DNA of 64,000 bases from Luzula sylvatica (Eukaryota; Streptophyta; Magnoliopsida; Poales; Juncaceae): NCBI GenBank assembly GCA_946800325.1, contig OX326958.1:66072366-66136365 (forward strand), in the 5' to 3' direction. The notes beneath the pieces were generated by a model, which saw only the letters and a list, made by a program, of their open reading frames with translations, was not told the origin of the DNA and made no database searches. Both the position numbers and the translations under genes were made by a program. Of this stretch, positions 35,538-47,655 are shown one piece after another; position 1 is the first letter of the stretch, and each line of letters begins with the position of its first letter.

Positions 35538-36476
35538 GTTGTACTTTAAACATATTTATGTGTATAAATTCTATATTTTGTTCATGTAAAAAGTGATGAA
35601 AAATCCCCTTATCAAATCTCCCCACACTTAAACCTTGTTTGTCCTCAAACAAAATAGAATAAAATATAGAATTTGAAAATCAAAGAAAATTGCATGTTAA
35701 GGTTTTGTAAAAAAGATGATCATCGATTTCAAAGTTCAATTTTTCCAAGAATTTTTTTTTTCACTCTCATTTCATCATTTATGCTTTATATTGAAAGAAT
35801 TTATATTAATCTTTTTAGAATCTATTTTCAAATGAAAGTTCCACAATTTCAAAAGTTTTTAGAGAAAAATGGTCTCATGCGATAAAGATGATTAAACACC
35901 ACATTTTAAATCTTTTTGGACAATTTGTTCGCCATTTATATTTTATGATACCATAGAATGCGACACATTATACCATAGAATGCGACACATTGTACTCAAT
36001 TGACCCGTTTAAATGTTATATGATACAATCTCAGATAAAGTTGTTTACCAAAATATAAATTACATGTCCAAACACAATGAAAGTTAATAAACACAATAAA
36101 AATTGCTGATTTGTTTCTAAGATGCGGAAGATTCGCGGTGCAATAAATCCTCGTTACCTGTCGTTTAACCTGGCAGGTCTTGTTCAACGACATTTTCACT
36201 TTTGAAGATAGCAAATCGAGAGAGCTACTGTTTGGTATTTTGTTTACATATTTGTCCGGGACAGGCATAACGTAAAAAACGGTAACATTTTCAACGTACC
36301 ACCCGCTTCTATTCGCATGACAAATGTATTTTATCAGTCGCGTTGGACTTAACAGATCATCGGTTTTGATAGGAATAAGATTCACTCCATAGATGGGCAA
36401 TTTAACTCCAAAATCTCGACACATTCGTGTAATCATGTTTCCATAAGGCAGTGATGCATTTGGAATAAATTCGGCC
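35538..36476 (-). pseudogene. Fragment of an older retroelement (putative plant transposon protein)
   Basis: On the minus strand from about 36470, the frame FIPNASLPYGNMITRMCRDF continues to 35996. It resembles the 'putative plant transposon protein' domain found in plant retroelements; this assignment is from memory and moderate. Upstream on the plus strand, CTCCCCACACTTAAACC and TTTGTCCTCAAACAAA (35622-35652) are motifs I associate with the same element class. The copia element interrupts it on one side and a hAT MITE on the other. Confidence 0.5.
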
Positions 36477-36996
36477 TAGGGGTGTTCAAACGGTTTGGTT
36501 TATTCGAATACCGAACCAAATCGGTCAAATTCGATTTAATCGTTTCGATTTTTCAGTTTATTTGGTTCGGTTCGGTTCAAAAAATGGTATTGTTCGATTT
36601 ATCCGGTTCGGTTCGGTTTTGACGTTTTGAAAATCGATTAAACCGAACCGACCAAATAACATCCCACTTTTTATATATATTTAATATATTAATATAAAAA
36701 ATAAAAAATGATATAATAATCTTATAAATTAATATAATTATATTTTATGATATTTATTTATATTTTTTTGATAAATAAAATATAAATTTTCTTATAAGTT
36801 TTTTTTTAAAATTATAATGTTTCTTATTCGGTTCAACCGAATAAATCGAATAACAATTCGGTTTATTCGGTTCGATTTTTAATCGGTTCAAAAGTTAAAA
36901 TGGTTCAGCTCAGTTTGAATTTTATTCGGTTCGGTTTAAATCGGGTTGGTCTTATTCGGTTCGGTTAGAACCGAACCGACTGAATGAACATCCCTA
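36477..36996. mobile_element. hAT MITE, CGGTTCGGTT family
   Basis: Termini TAGGGGTGTTCA and (reverse complement) TAGGGATGTTCA pair. Flanks ATTCGGCC (36469-36476) and ACTCGGCC (36997-37004) agree at 7 of 8 bases. The subterminal parts consist of ATTCGGTTCGG-type iterations in opposite orientation around an AT-rich centre. No coding capacity. Confidence 0.85.
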
Positions 36997-37019
36997 ACTC
37001 GGCCCATTCCATATGCCTA

Positions 37020-40000
37020 AAATTGTAATTTGCATGTGTTAGACTTCAATCACGAAGTTTTTTAAGAAAAACATGAAAAATGATGTACTTTTCTCATTTT
37101 AGAGAACTATTTTGGAATATTTTAGAAAATATGATAATTGATATTTTTTAAGGTGTTAGACTTCAGTTTTTGAATTTCTGCAAAAAGATGGAAAAAATAG
37201 AAATTTGCATGTGTTAGTCTTCAATCACGATGATTTTTGAGAAAAACATGAATATTAAGTATTTTGCTAATTTTAGAGAATTATTTTAGCCATTTTTTTG
37301 AAAAATATGATAATTGATATTTTTTGAAGGTGTTAGACTTCAGTTTTTTTTATATTTGCAAAAAAATGAAAAATAGAAATTTGTATTTGTTAGTCTTAAT
37401 CGCGGAGTTTTTTGAGATAAACATCAACATTAATTATTTTCCTCGTTTTTTAGATAAACATGCCCTATTTTGGCCTTTTTTTGAAAAAAATGATAATTGA
37501 TATTTTTGAAGGTGTTAGACTAGAGTTTTTGAGTTCTTGCAAAAAATAGGAAGAAATAGAAATTTGCATGTGATAGTCTTCAATCTCGGAGTTTTTTGAG
37601 AAAAATATGAATATTAAGTATTTTGCTCATTTTAGAGAACTATTTTGGCCACTTTTAGAAAAAGATGATGCTTGATATTATTGAGGGTGTTAGACTCAGT
37701 TTTTTCAGAATTTTTGCAAAAAAATAGAAATTTGTATGTGTTAGTCTTCTATCATGGTGTTTTTTGAGAAAAACATCAAAATTAAGTCTTTTTCTCGTTT
37801 TATAGAACTATGTTGGCCTTTTTTTGAAAAAAAAATGACAATTGATATTTTTGAAGGTGTTAGACTTCAGTTTTTGAATTTTTGCAAAAATATGGAAGAA
37901 ATAGAATTGTGCATGTATTTGTCTTCAATCACGAAGTTTTCTGAGAAAAAACATGAAAAATGAAGTATTTTTTATCATTTTAGAGAACTATTTTGGCATC
38001 TTTTAGAAATATATAATAATTGATATTTTTAACATGTAAGACTTCAGTTTTTTTTTAAATTATTGCAAACAATTAGAAAATTTATAAATTCTAATGTGTT
38101 AGTCTTTAATCACGAAGATTTTGAGAAAAACATGAATATTAAGTATTTTGCTCATTTTAGAGAACTATTTTGGCAATTTTTAGAAAAATATGATAATTGA
38201 TATTTTTGAAGGCGTGACTTCAGTTTTTGAAATTTTGCAAAAAAATAGAAATTTGTATGTGTTAATTTTCAATCACGGAGTTTTTTTAGGAAAACATCAA
38301 AATTAAGTATTTTCCTCATTTTATAGTACTATTTTGGCCCTTGTTTGAAAAATATGACAATCGATATTTTTGAAGGTTAGACTTCAGTTTTTGAAGTTTG
38401 GCAAAAATTTGGAAGAAATAGAAGTTTACATGTGTTAGTCTTCAATCACGAAGTTTTTCAAGAATAACATAAAAAATGAAGTATTTTCATCGTTTTAGAG
38501 AACTATTTTGGCATATTTTAGAAAAATATGATAATTTATATTTTTTATGGTGTTAGACTTCAGTTTTTGATTTTTTTGCACAAAATTGAAAAATTAGAAA
38601 TTTGTAATTGTTTGTTTTCAATGGAGTTTTTTGAGAAAAACATGAAAATTAAGTATTTTCCTCATTTTAGAGAACTATTTTGTCCTTTTTTGGAAAAAAA
38701 TGATAATTGATATTTTTGAAGGTGTTGACTTCAATTTCTAAATTTTTGCAAAAAGATGAAAAAAATAGAAATTTGTATGCGTTAGTCTTCAATCACAAAT
38801 ATTTTTGAGAAAAACATGAATATTAAGTATTTTGCTCATTTTAGAGAACTGTTTTGGCTATTTTTAGATAAATATGATAATTGATATTTTTGAAGCTGTT
38901 AGACATCAGTTTTTTTTGAATTTTTTCCAAAAAAATAGAAAATTAACAAATTTGTATTTGTTAGTCTTCAATCACGGAGTTTTTTGAGAAAAACATGAAA
39001 ATTAAGTATTTTCCTCATGTTTGAGAACTTTTTGGCCTTGTTTTGAAAAATATGATAATTGATATTTTTGAAGGTAGACTTCAGTTTCTGAAATTTTGCA
39101 ACAAATTGGAAACAATTGAAATTTGTATATGTTAGTCTTCGATCACGGTGTTTTTTGAGCAAAACATGAATGTTAATTATTTTGCTAATTTTAACGAACT
39201 ATTTTGGCCTCTGTTAGACAAATACCATAGTTGATATTTTTGAAGGTGTTAGACTTCAGCTTTTGGATTTTTGCAAAAAAAAAAAAAAATAGAAATTTGT
39301 ATATATTAGTCTTCAATCACGGAGTTTTCTGATAAAAACATGAAAATTAAGTATTTCCTCATTTAGAGAACTATTTTAGACTTTTTTTGAAAAAAAATGC
39401 TAATTGATATTTATGAAGGTGTGACTTCAGTTTTTGAATTTTTGCAAAGAATTAGAAGAAATAGAAATGTGCATGTGTTAGTCTTCAATCACGGAGTTTT
39501 TTGAGAAAAACATGAAAAATGAAGTATTTTTATCATTTTAGAGAACTATGTTGGCATCTGTTAGAAATATATGATAATTGATATTTTTTAAGGTGTTAGA
39601 CTTGCAAAAACAATTAGAAAATTTATAAATTTGTATGTGTTAGTCTTCAATCACGAAGATTTTGAGAAAAACATGAATATTAATTATTTTGCTCATTTTA
39701 GAGAACTATTTTGGCCATTCTTAGAAAAAAAAAAAAATATTTGTGTGTGTTAGTCTTCTATTTCGGAGTATTTTGAGGACTACATGAAAATTGAGTATTT
39801 TGCTCATATTACACTTCAATTCTGACATTTTTTCAGAAAAATAGGATAATTGATTTGTTTAGAAGGGGGTTAATTCTTCACTATATGAATTTTGAAGAAA
39901 TTTTTGAAAAAAATAGATTTTGTGTTGGTTAGTCTTCTATTACAGACAATTTTGAGGACAACATGAAATTAATTGATTGTTTTTCTCGTGTTACACTTCA

Positions 40001-40020
40001 TTTTTGACATTTGTGTGTGT
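37020..40020. repeat. Satellite-like tandem array, ~173-bp monomer, about 17 copies
   Basis: The landmark TTAGTCTTCAATCACGGAG recurs near 37045, 37219, 37391, 37576, 37744, 37920, 38101, 38266, 38440, 38615, 38785, 38962, 39134, 39308, 39481 and 39643, a mean spacing of about 173 bp. Other monomer parts are GTTAGACTTCAGTTTTTGAA, GAGAAAAACATGAA and TTTTAGAGAACTATTTTGGC. Monomers differ by substitutions and short indels, and copies decay toward 39750-40020. No protein is encoded. The length is in the range of plant satellites. Confidence 0.92.
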
Positions 40021-40089
40021 TAGTCTTATTTTTCTTTAAATAAAAGAAATTTCTACTCAATTTAAATTGATATTTGTTTGTGTTAGTTT

Positions 40090-40340
40090 TTTTTTAGAAA
40101 AAGGTTAAAATTAATGTCCAATACAATCAAATTACTTCATTATCAAGTTTTCATAAAAAAAATCCTTAAATGAAGACGAACATATGCAAATTTCTACTTT
40201 TACAAAAACATCGAAAATATGCACACAAAAAAAAAGTGAAGTCTAACGCCTGAAAAAAATATATTACAATATTTTCAAAAAATGCCGAAATTGATATCTA
40301 AAACGAACAAAATACTAAGTTTTCATCTTCTTTTTTTTCC
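40090..40340. repeat. Inverted satellite monomer at the array edge
   Basis: On the minus strand this contains GCGTTAGACTTCAC, then GTAGAAATTTGCATATG, then GTCTTCATTTAAGGA, in the same order and spacing as the array monomer. It is one to one-and-a-half monomers in the opposite orientation. Confidence 0.7.
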
Positions 40341-40591
40341 CTCTAATAACTTTGTAAGAGTTATTTGTTCCTCTAAAAACTTCCTAAAAAATATGCAAAA
40401 GTTTTGCTTAAAAATTAAAATCACTCTTAGGTTTGAACCCCAAGCCTAGCAAATGATCTTTTTCGTACAAGAGTCATTTTTTTTGCAACACGAGGTTTTA
40501 ATACTGCCCCCCAATTTTATGGTTTGGTTCTGTCTCTGAATGGCGCTATCCTAAATTTAATACCTAAATAAAATTAGATAAACCAAAAATC

Positions 40592-41757
40592 AGTGCAAAT
40601 GCAAACTCTGAAACGGTTTATTTTACTTTATTTTCATTCCCAAGTTTTCTTATTTTTATTTGCAAAGTCAATTCAGAATTTTCTAGTACCAATGAGATTA
40701 TTCATAGTTTTTCTTTCTTTCTTTCTTTCTCTGAACTTGATTTGTTTGGTTTGTGTATACGCATCAAAGAGGATAAATGGGCCATTTTGACAAGTCCACG
40801 ATTAACACACTTTAATTTCAACTAACTAGGAATATAGCCCGCGCTTCGCTGCGGGATATATTATTTGAAAATAAATAATATAATTAACAAAAATAATAAT
40901 TTGATATATTATTTGATATATTATTTCGCTGCGGGATATATTATTTGATATATTATTTGATAAGAAAATAGAAATATTTCTCGTGCTTCGCTGCGATTTT
41001 TCAAAATGTGTTATGATCATAAAATAATAATTTTATCTAAAATATTACAAGTATAAAACAAAAGTAATTTTCATAAATAGTGTCACAAGTACTATGCAAT
41101 AAATGCAATTTTTTTTCCTCCTCAAAACATATCATATGTTCCAAAAGAAAAATTCAAATGTTTTATTTAGAATACAAAACATGTCAAATAAAATAAAATT
41201 CTGAAAAAGACAAACAAAAAAACATAAAAGACGCAGCTTGGTACCAATAAAAAATATTATAATAAGGACAAAAAAACGCAGGTTGGTACCAATCAAAATT
41301 GTTATAATAAACAAAAAAAAAATAATAATACCAGCTGAGGCTAACAAAAAGTATTTGTGTGAATAGTATTTTATTAAATTCAAATATTTTATTTAGAACA
41401 CAAGACATAACACAAGACGTATTTATTAATACGATGAAAAATTCAAATATTTTATTTAGAACACAAGATATATGTCAAATAAAATAAAATTCAAAAAAAA
41501 AAAAAAAAAAAAAAAACGTGAACAGTAACGGATATGAACAGTACTCGGTCGAACAGTGTTAGGTGAACAGTACCGAACAGTATCGGGTGAACAGTGTCGT
41601 CGACGTGGCCTCACCATATCTCTTGTATTCTAAAATTAATGGGAGGGGAGAATTTGAACGAGTTTGTGACAGCTTGTTTGAGCCCGATTAATTTCTATCA
41701 AGTCAACGGAACATATTGACGGGCATCTCATTAACGAAATAATAATCAATCAATCCA
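40592..41757. repeat. Segmental duplication, copy 2 upstream block
   Basis: It is homologous to 13436-14280 on the same strand. Here the hAT MITE is absent, and a Helitron (40826-41651) splits the sequence whose uninterrupted form is in copy 1 near 14177-14192. Confidence 0.75.
40826..41651 (-). mobile_element. Non-autonomous Helitron with two 3'-type hairpins
   Basis: On the minus strand it runs from TCTCCCCTCCC (41651) to CTAG (40829-40826), followed by TTAG. A perfect hairpin, CCCGCAGCGAAGCGCGGG, lies 9-10 nt before the end. The paralogous copy 1 sequence lacks the insert, giving an exact empty site (AACTAATTTTGAACG). About 150 bp inside lies a second, family-typical terminus (CGCAGCGAAGCACGAGAAATATTTC near 40975-41005), matching the end of the Helitron at 19230. 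The body shares GTGAACAGT repeats with that copy. Confidence 0.85.
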
Positions 41758-43296
41758 AGGGTTGCTTTCTAGTCTCTCTTTTTCTCTAATGATGACTCCA
41801 ACAAAAACATCATGAACGGTTTGACTACAGTGAGAAAGTAGGGTTTAATTATGTCTAGCTCAAACTCGACTCGAGCTATTTTTTTTTTTTTTTTTTTGAA
41901 GAAGAAGACTCGAGCTAATTTGACTCGTTTATCATTAAATTCGAGGTAAAAATTCAAGTTCAGATTCGACTCATTTTGTACCAAACTAGCTCGATTACCA
42001 AAATTAAAAAATATAATTTTAAAATTAAAATTACCAAAATAATAAAATTACCAAACTAGATCGACTCGGCTTGACAATAGCTTGATTACCAAAATAATCA
42101 AAATTAAAAAAAAAATAGTTGTCAAAATATAAATGTTTAAGCAAAAATTATGTCACGTACATATATGTAACCAAACTTATCAAACATCATATAGTGAGAG
42201 ATATTGTTGTTACCGATCTCGAGTACCCATATGCTCGTTGCTAGGATTCTCGAGAAACAGAGAGAAAATATTGTAGAGTATCTTTATTTGGAAAAGTTTT
42301 TATTTGTTACCTTAATTTTATTTTCTTTGTAATTTTATTCACTTAATTAACCAGAAAAATAAGAGGGTCTTTGGCTGTATAATTTGTCATCTCGATTGAC
42401 AAGAGTGAGAAGAGGAGGTATAGGATTACATGAATGACTTAGACTGAGAATAATTAAGAAGAGGATGTACAAATTTATTTTAATATATTTCAAGTAATAA
42501 TTGCTATAATTAACCGTATGTATTATATACTAATTATTGGTATATTATATATTACGAATTAATTGGAATGAAAATAATTATGTTCAATGTCGAGTTTAAA
42601 TTTATTTAGAGTTTAATCCGAACGAGCTGAGTCTACTCAAGCTCAGCTCGATAAGTTTTTGAACTAGCTCGTCTCGGATCAATTAAAGTCGAATAAAAAT
42701 CGAGCAAGTTATTACCGAATTATAATCGAGTTGAGCACAAACGAGCTACGAACCACAAGTTAAACTTACACCCCCACTAGAAATTTATAGCATGTGGATG
42801 TGAAAGAGTTCAAATTTATCCTTTTAATTAATTTGTCTTATTAGACATATTTATTTGTTTATTGATAATCGTACTTCTAGAACTGAAGTATTGAACTATG
42901 AACTAGGTGACTTTTCGTTTTGTTTTCTTATATGAAAATGTTGGACATATCTCCACCTCTCCTATATCTCCACCTCTCCTTCCACATCCTTGATGACGTA
43001 GATATGATTTAACACTTTAAAAAATAATACTTTAATTCATGATTTAACATCTTAATTGTATGTTCAATCATAAATTAAGATGTTAAATCATGTTTTGTAT
43101 GTTAATTTTGAAAGTATTAAATCATATCCTAATCATCAAAAATATGGAGGAAAAGTATTAGTGGATGTCACTACTCTTTCACATAAATATCCTTTTATGT
43201 ACAGTCCTAAACCGTCTCCAATTTCTCACCTACAAAGCTTTCACTTGTGAACTGCAAGGGCGGTCAGAAACCCCAAACACAAACACGCGGAATACG
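41758..43296. other. Upstream region of SABATH copy 2 with a GAGCTCGA-rich repeat
   Basis: From about 41850 to 42780 there are CTCGAGCT and CTCGACTCG iterations at both ends around AT-rich DNA, like the hAT MITE at 54303-54971. One end, (reverse complement) CTAGTGGGGGTGTAAG, is plausible; the other end and the TSD were not found. The block from 43215 matches the leader of SABATH copy 1. Confidence 0.45.
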
Positions 43297-44934
43297 ATGA
43301 TGAAGATGACTAGCATGAAAGGAGGGAATGTTGAGGGTAGCTATGCCAACAACTCGGGCGTGCAGGTACTCTCAGTCTCTGCTCTATCTTTATTTCTTGC
43401 TCTCCTTTATTTCCTTTTCCCTCTTTAGTCTTTACACATAATCTGTCAAAACTGAAAACTCAGCAAGGTAATAGATTTTACAATTGCCTGCCTATCAATA
43501 AGAATATAAATTCAGATTTTACAATTTTACTGCACAGGCTCTTGTCGTACAGTCTCTTATAAAATACATCGAGGAAGCAGTGGACAGCTTGAGATGCCCT
43601 CCTTCTGAGGAGGATAATTTCACAATTGCTGATCTAGGGTGCTCTTCTGGAAAAAATTCTTTGAAAATTGTTGATTACATAATCAGTCATGTGAAAGAAT
43701 CGTATGAATCACAACGATGCAAGGCTCCTGAATTCCAAGTTTTTCTCTCAGATCTTCCATGCAATGACTTCAACACTTTATTTAATCTCCTGCCCCCCTG
43801 TGAAGTCGCCTCACAGGATCAAAATTGTCGAGATTATTTTGTTGCTGGTGTACCTGGTTCATTCTACGGCCGGCTTTTTCCTAGCAAGTCTATTAATATG
43901 TTTTATTCTACTTTTGCTCTGCATTGGCTTTCTCAGGTATTTTCTCACTTAATTATATTGATTTGTTTTGATGAAAGTTGAAACCACAATTTTTTGGTTG
44001 GTAACTATGCAGTAGTCTACAACTAATTGTATTTTATTAATTTAGGTACCCTCATGTGTAGCCGATAGTCGGCTCCCATCGTATAACAAAGAAAGAGTCT
44101 CTGTACATGGCGCTTCATCAAGCACAGGAGCAGCTTACAAGGAACAATTTCGGTCCGATTTTAGCCGATTTCTCGAGGCTAGGGTCCATGAGTTAAAGCA
44201 AGGTGGAGTCGTATTTTTTGTTTGCGTGGGTCGGATCTCGGTGGACCCCACTGATCAGGGTGCTCAAGGGCTCCTCTTTGCAACTTTTTTCCAGGATGCC
44301 TGGAATGATCTTGTTCAAGAGGTAATTTTTTCAAATTAGAAAAAAGAACTTACTTACGAAGTACTCAAAAAGAAGTCCGCCTTCAATGGAACATAAGACT
44401 TAAACTAGTTTTACATCATAGTTACGCACACAATTAAGCACCCATATATCAAGCAACACGGTTGTTTTTTGGTTGAAGTAATATGGGCCAACTAAACGAA
44501 AACTAAAAGTAACCTGACAGCATTTTCTCTTGCTAACAGCATAAAAAACGGAAACAAATGATTCAACTCACCCACAATTAATTTGTATTCATCAGGGACT
44601 GATAGAAAGTGAAAAGAGGGACAGCTTCAATATCCCGGTATATGGGCCGACAGTAGAAGAGTTAAAAGAGGCAATAGAGGCAAACGGTTCATTCGACATT
44701 AGAAGGCTGGAGATCGAAAAGAGTGATTTATCAGCAATGAATATTCGTGGCAATGCCTCTAAGGTGGCTAAAATGATGGCTGATAATTGTCAAACCCTAC
44801 TCGAGGTTCTCGTAGAATCACATATTGGCAGAGAGAAGACAGGCATGTTATTTCTTCGGGCGAGGGAAAAGGCAGAGGAGCTCAAAGATCGTCCTTGCTT
44901 GTATCACATTGCTTGCGCTCTTTCCTTAATTTGA
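43297..44934 (+). CDS. SABATH-family S-adenosylmethionine-dependent methyltransferase, copy 2
   Basis: Four phase-0 exons (43297-43365, 43538-43936, 44046-44321, 44596-44934) encode 360 aa, with the same intron positions as copy 1. It has KGG...SYA.NS..Q, motif I ADLGCSSGKNS, FLSDLPCNDFN, GSFYGRLFP and HWLSQVP. Compared with copy 1 it has the more usual GSFYG (copy 1 GTFYG). It lacks about five residues near the C-terminus, and starts three residues earlier at ATG-ATG-AAG. The frame is intact, so both copies could be active. Substrate unknown; catalytic residues H and W of HWLSQ are present. It forms a direct-repeat pair with copy 1, 23 kb apart. Confidence 0.93.
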
Positions 44935-45835
44935 GATTTCATTATGCATGCATATTTAATTTGAGATTTGCATGATTTTGTGGAATCTAGTTTTATTTTT
45001 CTTGTTATTCCTCAAATCAGATTTATCCATATGGATGTAATTTCTTTAAGAATGTTTGATAGGTAGGAATCAAGTTCCTATGTTGTAGCTTGCATAAAAA
45101 TCAATACATAACGAGAATATCATATTCGCGTGATGTGATACATTCTCATGAATTACGAAAAAGTCATTCCAATCAAAATTAATGATAATGTTATCTTCTC
45201 GTGCAATTAACCAAAATAATTACTTCATGTATAATATTATTTATTGTTTGAAATATTTATTTGTTTGTTTGTAAATTAAATATAATTAGGCAGTTCTAAT
45301 TATAATACTTATTATTTATTTAATAAAAATTATATATTAATTAGATATAATATAATAATATAATTTTAAATTACAATTATATTTATTTTAAATATTAATT
45401 TACAAATAAAATATAACTGATTCTAGATAATACTATAAAATGACGTTGAATTAGAAATTTGAAAGATACCTTTTTTTTTAGATAATAAAGTTAGTTAAAA
45501 ATATATAATTGATTTCATGAATCCCAAGATATCATGATAATTTCATAAATAAATACATTAAAAAAAGATTTTACATTTCTAGGAATCTAACTTTTCTAAC
45601 CAAATAATAATATATCCATCATATAGTAATGTGATTATCATTAATGCATTCAGAGGAATGTGGTAATCTACCGAATCTAAAGGTAGAATGGGGAAATTAA
45701 TGAGCTTGACGAAGATATTGTTTTCTTTTTAAAATTTATCAAAAATAAATATTAATCATTCTATTCACTCTTAAGATTTTTTTTTTTAAATATCATACGG
45801 CAAGCCCAAAGGTAAAGCTTCCCATAAACTACTGT
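44935..45835. other. 3' flank of SABATH copy 2 and AT-rich spacer
   Basis: The first ~60 bases match the 3' flank of copy 1. The rest is AT-rich with ATATAATTA-type sequence. No gene or complete element was recognised. Confidence 0.4.
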
Positions 45836-45839
45836 GATT

Positions 45840-46345
45840 TTTTACCCGTGATCGGGTTTGGGTAAGCCCTCCCTCATACCCGAACCCAAATTTTCGCCGA
45901 ACCCGAACCAGAACCAAAAATACCTGCAGATAAAAAATTATATCCGAACCCGCTATCCGAAAATCACTAATAAAAAATCTAAAAAATTATTATAGAAATA
46001 TGTAAAATCACCAACAATTTTAAATACATAAAACAACCAATGTGTACAAATACATTAAAAATTCAAATATTACAAATAATTAATCGATAAAACATCCAAA
46101 TATTCATATTATTGGATATTTTTGAATATTTTTGGGTATTTTTGGATTCGGGTTCGGATCGTATTTTTTTCGGATAACGGGTATACCCGCGGATAAAATT
46201 TTACCCTCGTACCCAATCCAACCCGCGGATATTTTTTTTTTTAATATTACCCGACCTGCGGATATTTTTTTCGGATAGTATCCGTCCCATTCGGGTCGGA
46301 TACCCGCGGGTTCGAATTTTATCCGATCTGTTGACATCCCTAGTA
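45840..46345. repeat. Probable hAT-type repeat rich in GGGTTCGGGTA motifs
   Basis: CCCGAACCC and GGATACCCGCGG motifs occur at both ends in opposite orientation around an AT-rich centre. The right end reads (reverse complement) CTAGGGATGTCAACAGATCGG, a typical hAT MITE end. The left terminus and the TSD are not convincing, so it may be truncated. Confidence 0.5.
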
Positions 46346-46397
46346 GTATACATACTAGAAAGAATGTAAAATGTAAATGTGAAAACATTAGAGATGA

Positions 46398-47346
46398 GGG
46401 GCTGTTTGGATAGTGGAATATGGGACTAGAATTGGAAAACATTTTTTAGCAAACTTAGTATTCCTTGTTTGGCAATTATTCCATATTGGAATTACAATTT
46501 GTTAGAATTATATTTAATCTTTGAAAGCCACAAATTGAAATTATCCAAAAAACTTGGAGCTGCAAATTCCGGCAAACCTTAACACCTCAATTAATATGGT
46601 CTTTATTTCTTAATGCATGAATTGTTAATTAATGAAATGTTTAAAGTTTAATTAGTAACGTAGTGTTGATTATAGTTAGTGTAAGACACATGACTAATAA
46701 ATATTATTATTATTATTATTTTTATTATTATTATTTAATAATATTTATTATATTGTAATAATATGTCATATGTATAATAACGTCTTACAATATATTTTAT
46801 TATTATAATTATTATAAGATATTATGTTATAAGTACATTGAATATTTGTATATTATTATTATTATAAGATATTATATACATACAATATATTTTATTTTAT
46901 ACAATACTATTATTATAATTTATATTGCAATAACGATATATTATTCTATTATCATAATAATATAATGTTATATTAGATCCATATAACACATATAATATAA
47001 TTACTATATAATTGGTATATAATCGCTAATATCATAATAATTATATTATCATAATAAAATAATTGTATTATAATTATCATAGTCATATTATATTGTAATA
47101 ATAATAATATCATGTAGGATAGAATAAAGTATTATTATGTTTTTATCAATTTTAAAGAAATATTATTTCTACATTTTTAATAACAAAATTCTAAAATTCT
47201 GTAAACAACCAAACAAAAAAATATATTTTCCAACATATTATATTTTAGACATCCAAACAAACTGTGAAATTACAAATCCAAATTTTTTTACTGTTCCACC
47301 TTATAATCCGATTCCCTTCTACTAATTCTACCTCCCAAACAGGCCC
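46398..47346. mobile_element. MITE with GGGCCTGTTTGG termini
   Basis: The ends GGGCTGTTTGGATAGTGGAAT and (reverse complement) GGGCCTGTTTGGGAGGTAGAAT pair over ~20 bp. Further inward pairing includes GGAATTACAATTTG. The centre is extremely AT-rich with ATTATTATA repeats. No clear TSD was found; the termini resemble PIF/Harbinger-like MITEs. Confidence 0.6.
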
Positions 47347-47516
47347 ACAAATACTTGGAAGAGAAATGTATAAACTTTCTTTCAATTTCCTTAAATATTA
47401 TATGACAATATGTATGCTTAGTGTCAAGATAAAATTTAACTTTTTAGCATAATTATATGGAAATTATCAAGAATCAAAACATTGTGTTTAGTTAAAAACA
47501 CTTCTTATCATTTAGT

Positions 47517-47655
47517 TAAAAAAAAAGACGAGTAAATGAAGAAGACTTGGTGGTCCTTCATTTATTGGTGTTAATTGACTCGAACTCACAATCTCTCACA
47601 ATTTATAATTTCTTGTGTGTCACACTCAATCACTGGACCACAGATCTATTGGCTC
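47517..47655 (-). mobile_element. tRNA-derived SINE
   Basis: On the minus strand there is an A-box-like TGGTCCAGTGATTGAGTG and a B-box-like GAGTTCGAGTC about 45 nt later. The body ACACCAATAAATGAAGGA follows. It shares order and motifs with the SINE at 4373-4511 but is the opposite strand. Confidence 0.65.

Noticed and set aside
37020..40020. CRISPR-like array
   Set aside because: The units are contiguous ~173-bp satellite monomers without unique spacers, in a plant nuclear context.
41132..41408. Phe-rich minus-strand ORFs also seen at 19472-19885
   Set aside because: They are shared only because both lie in copies of the same non-coding Helitron.
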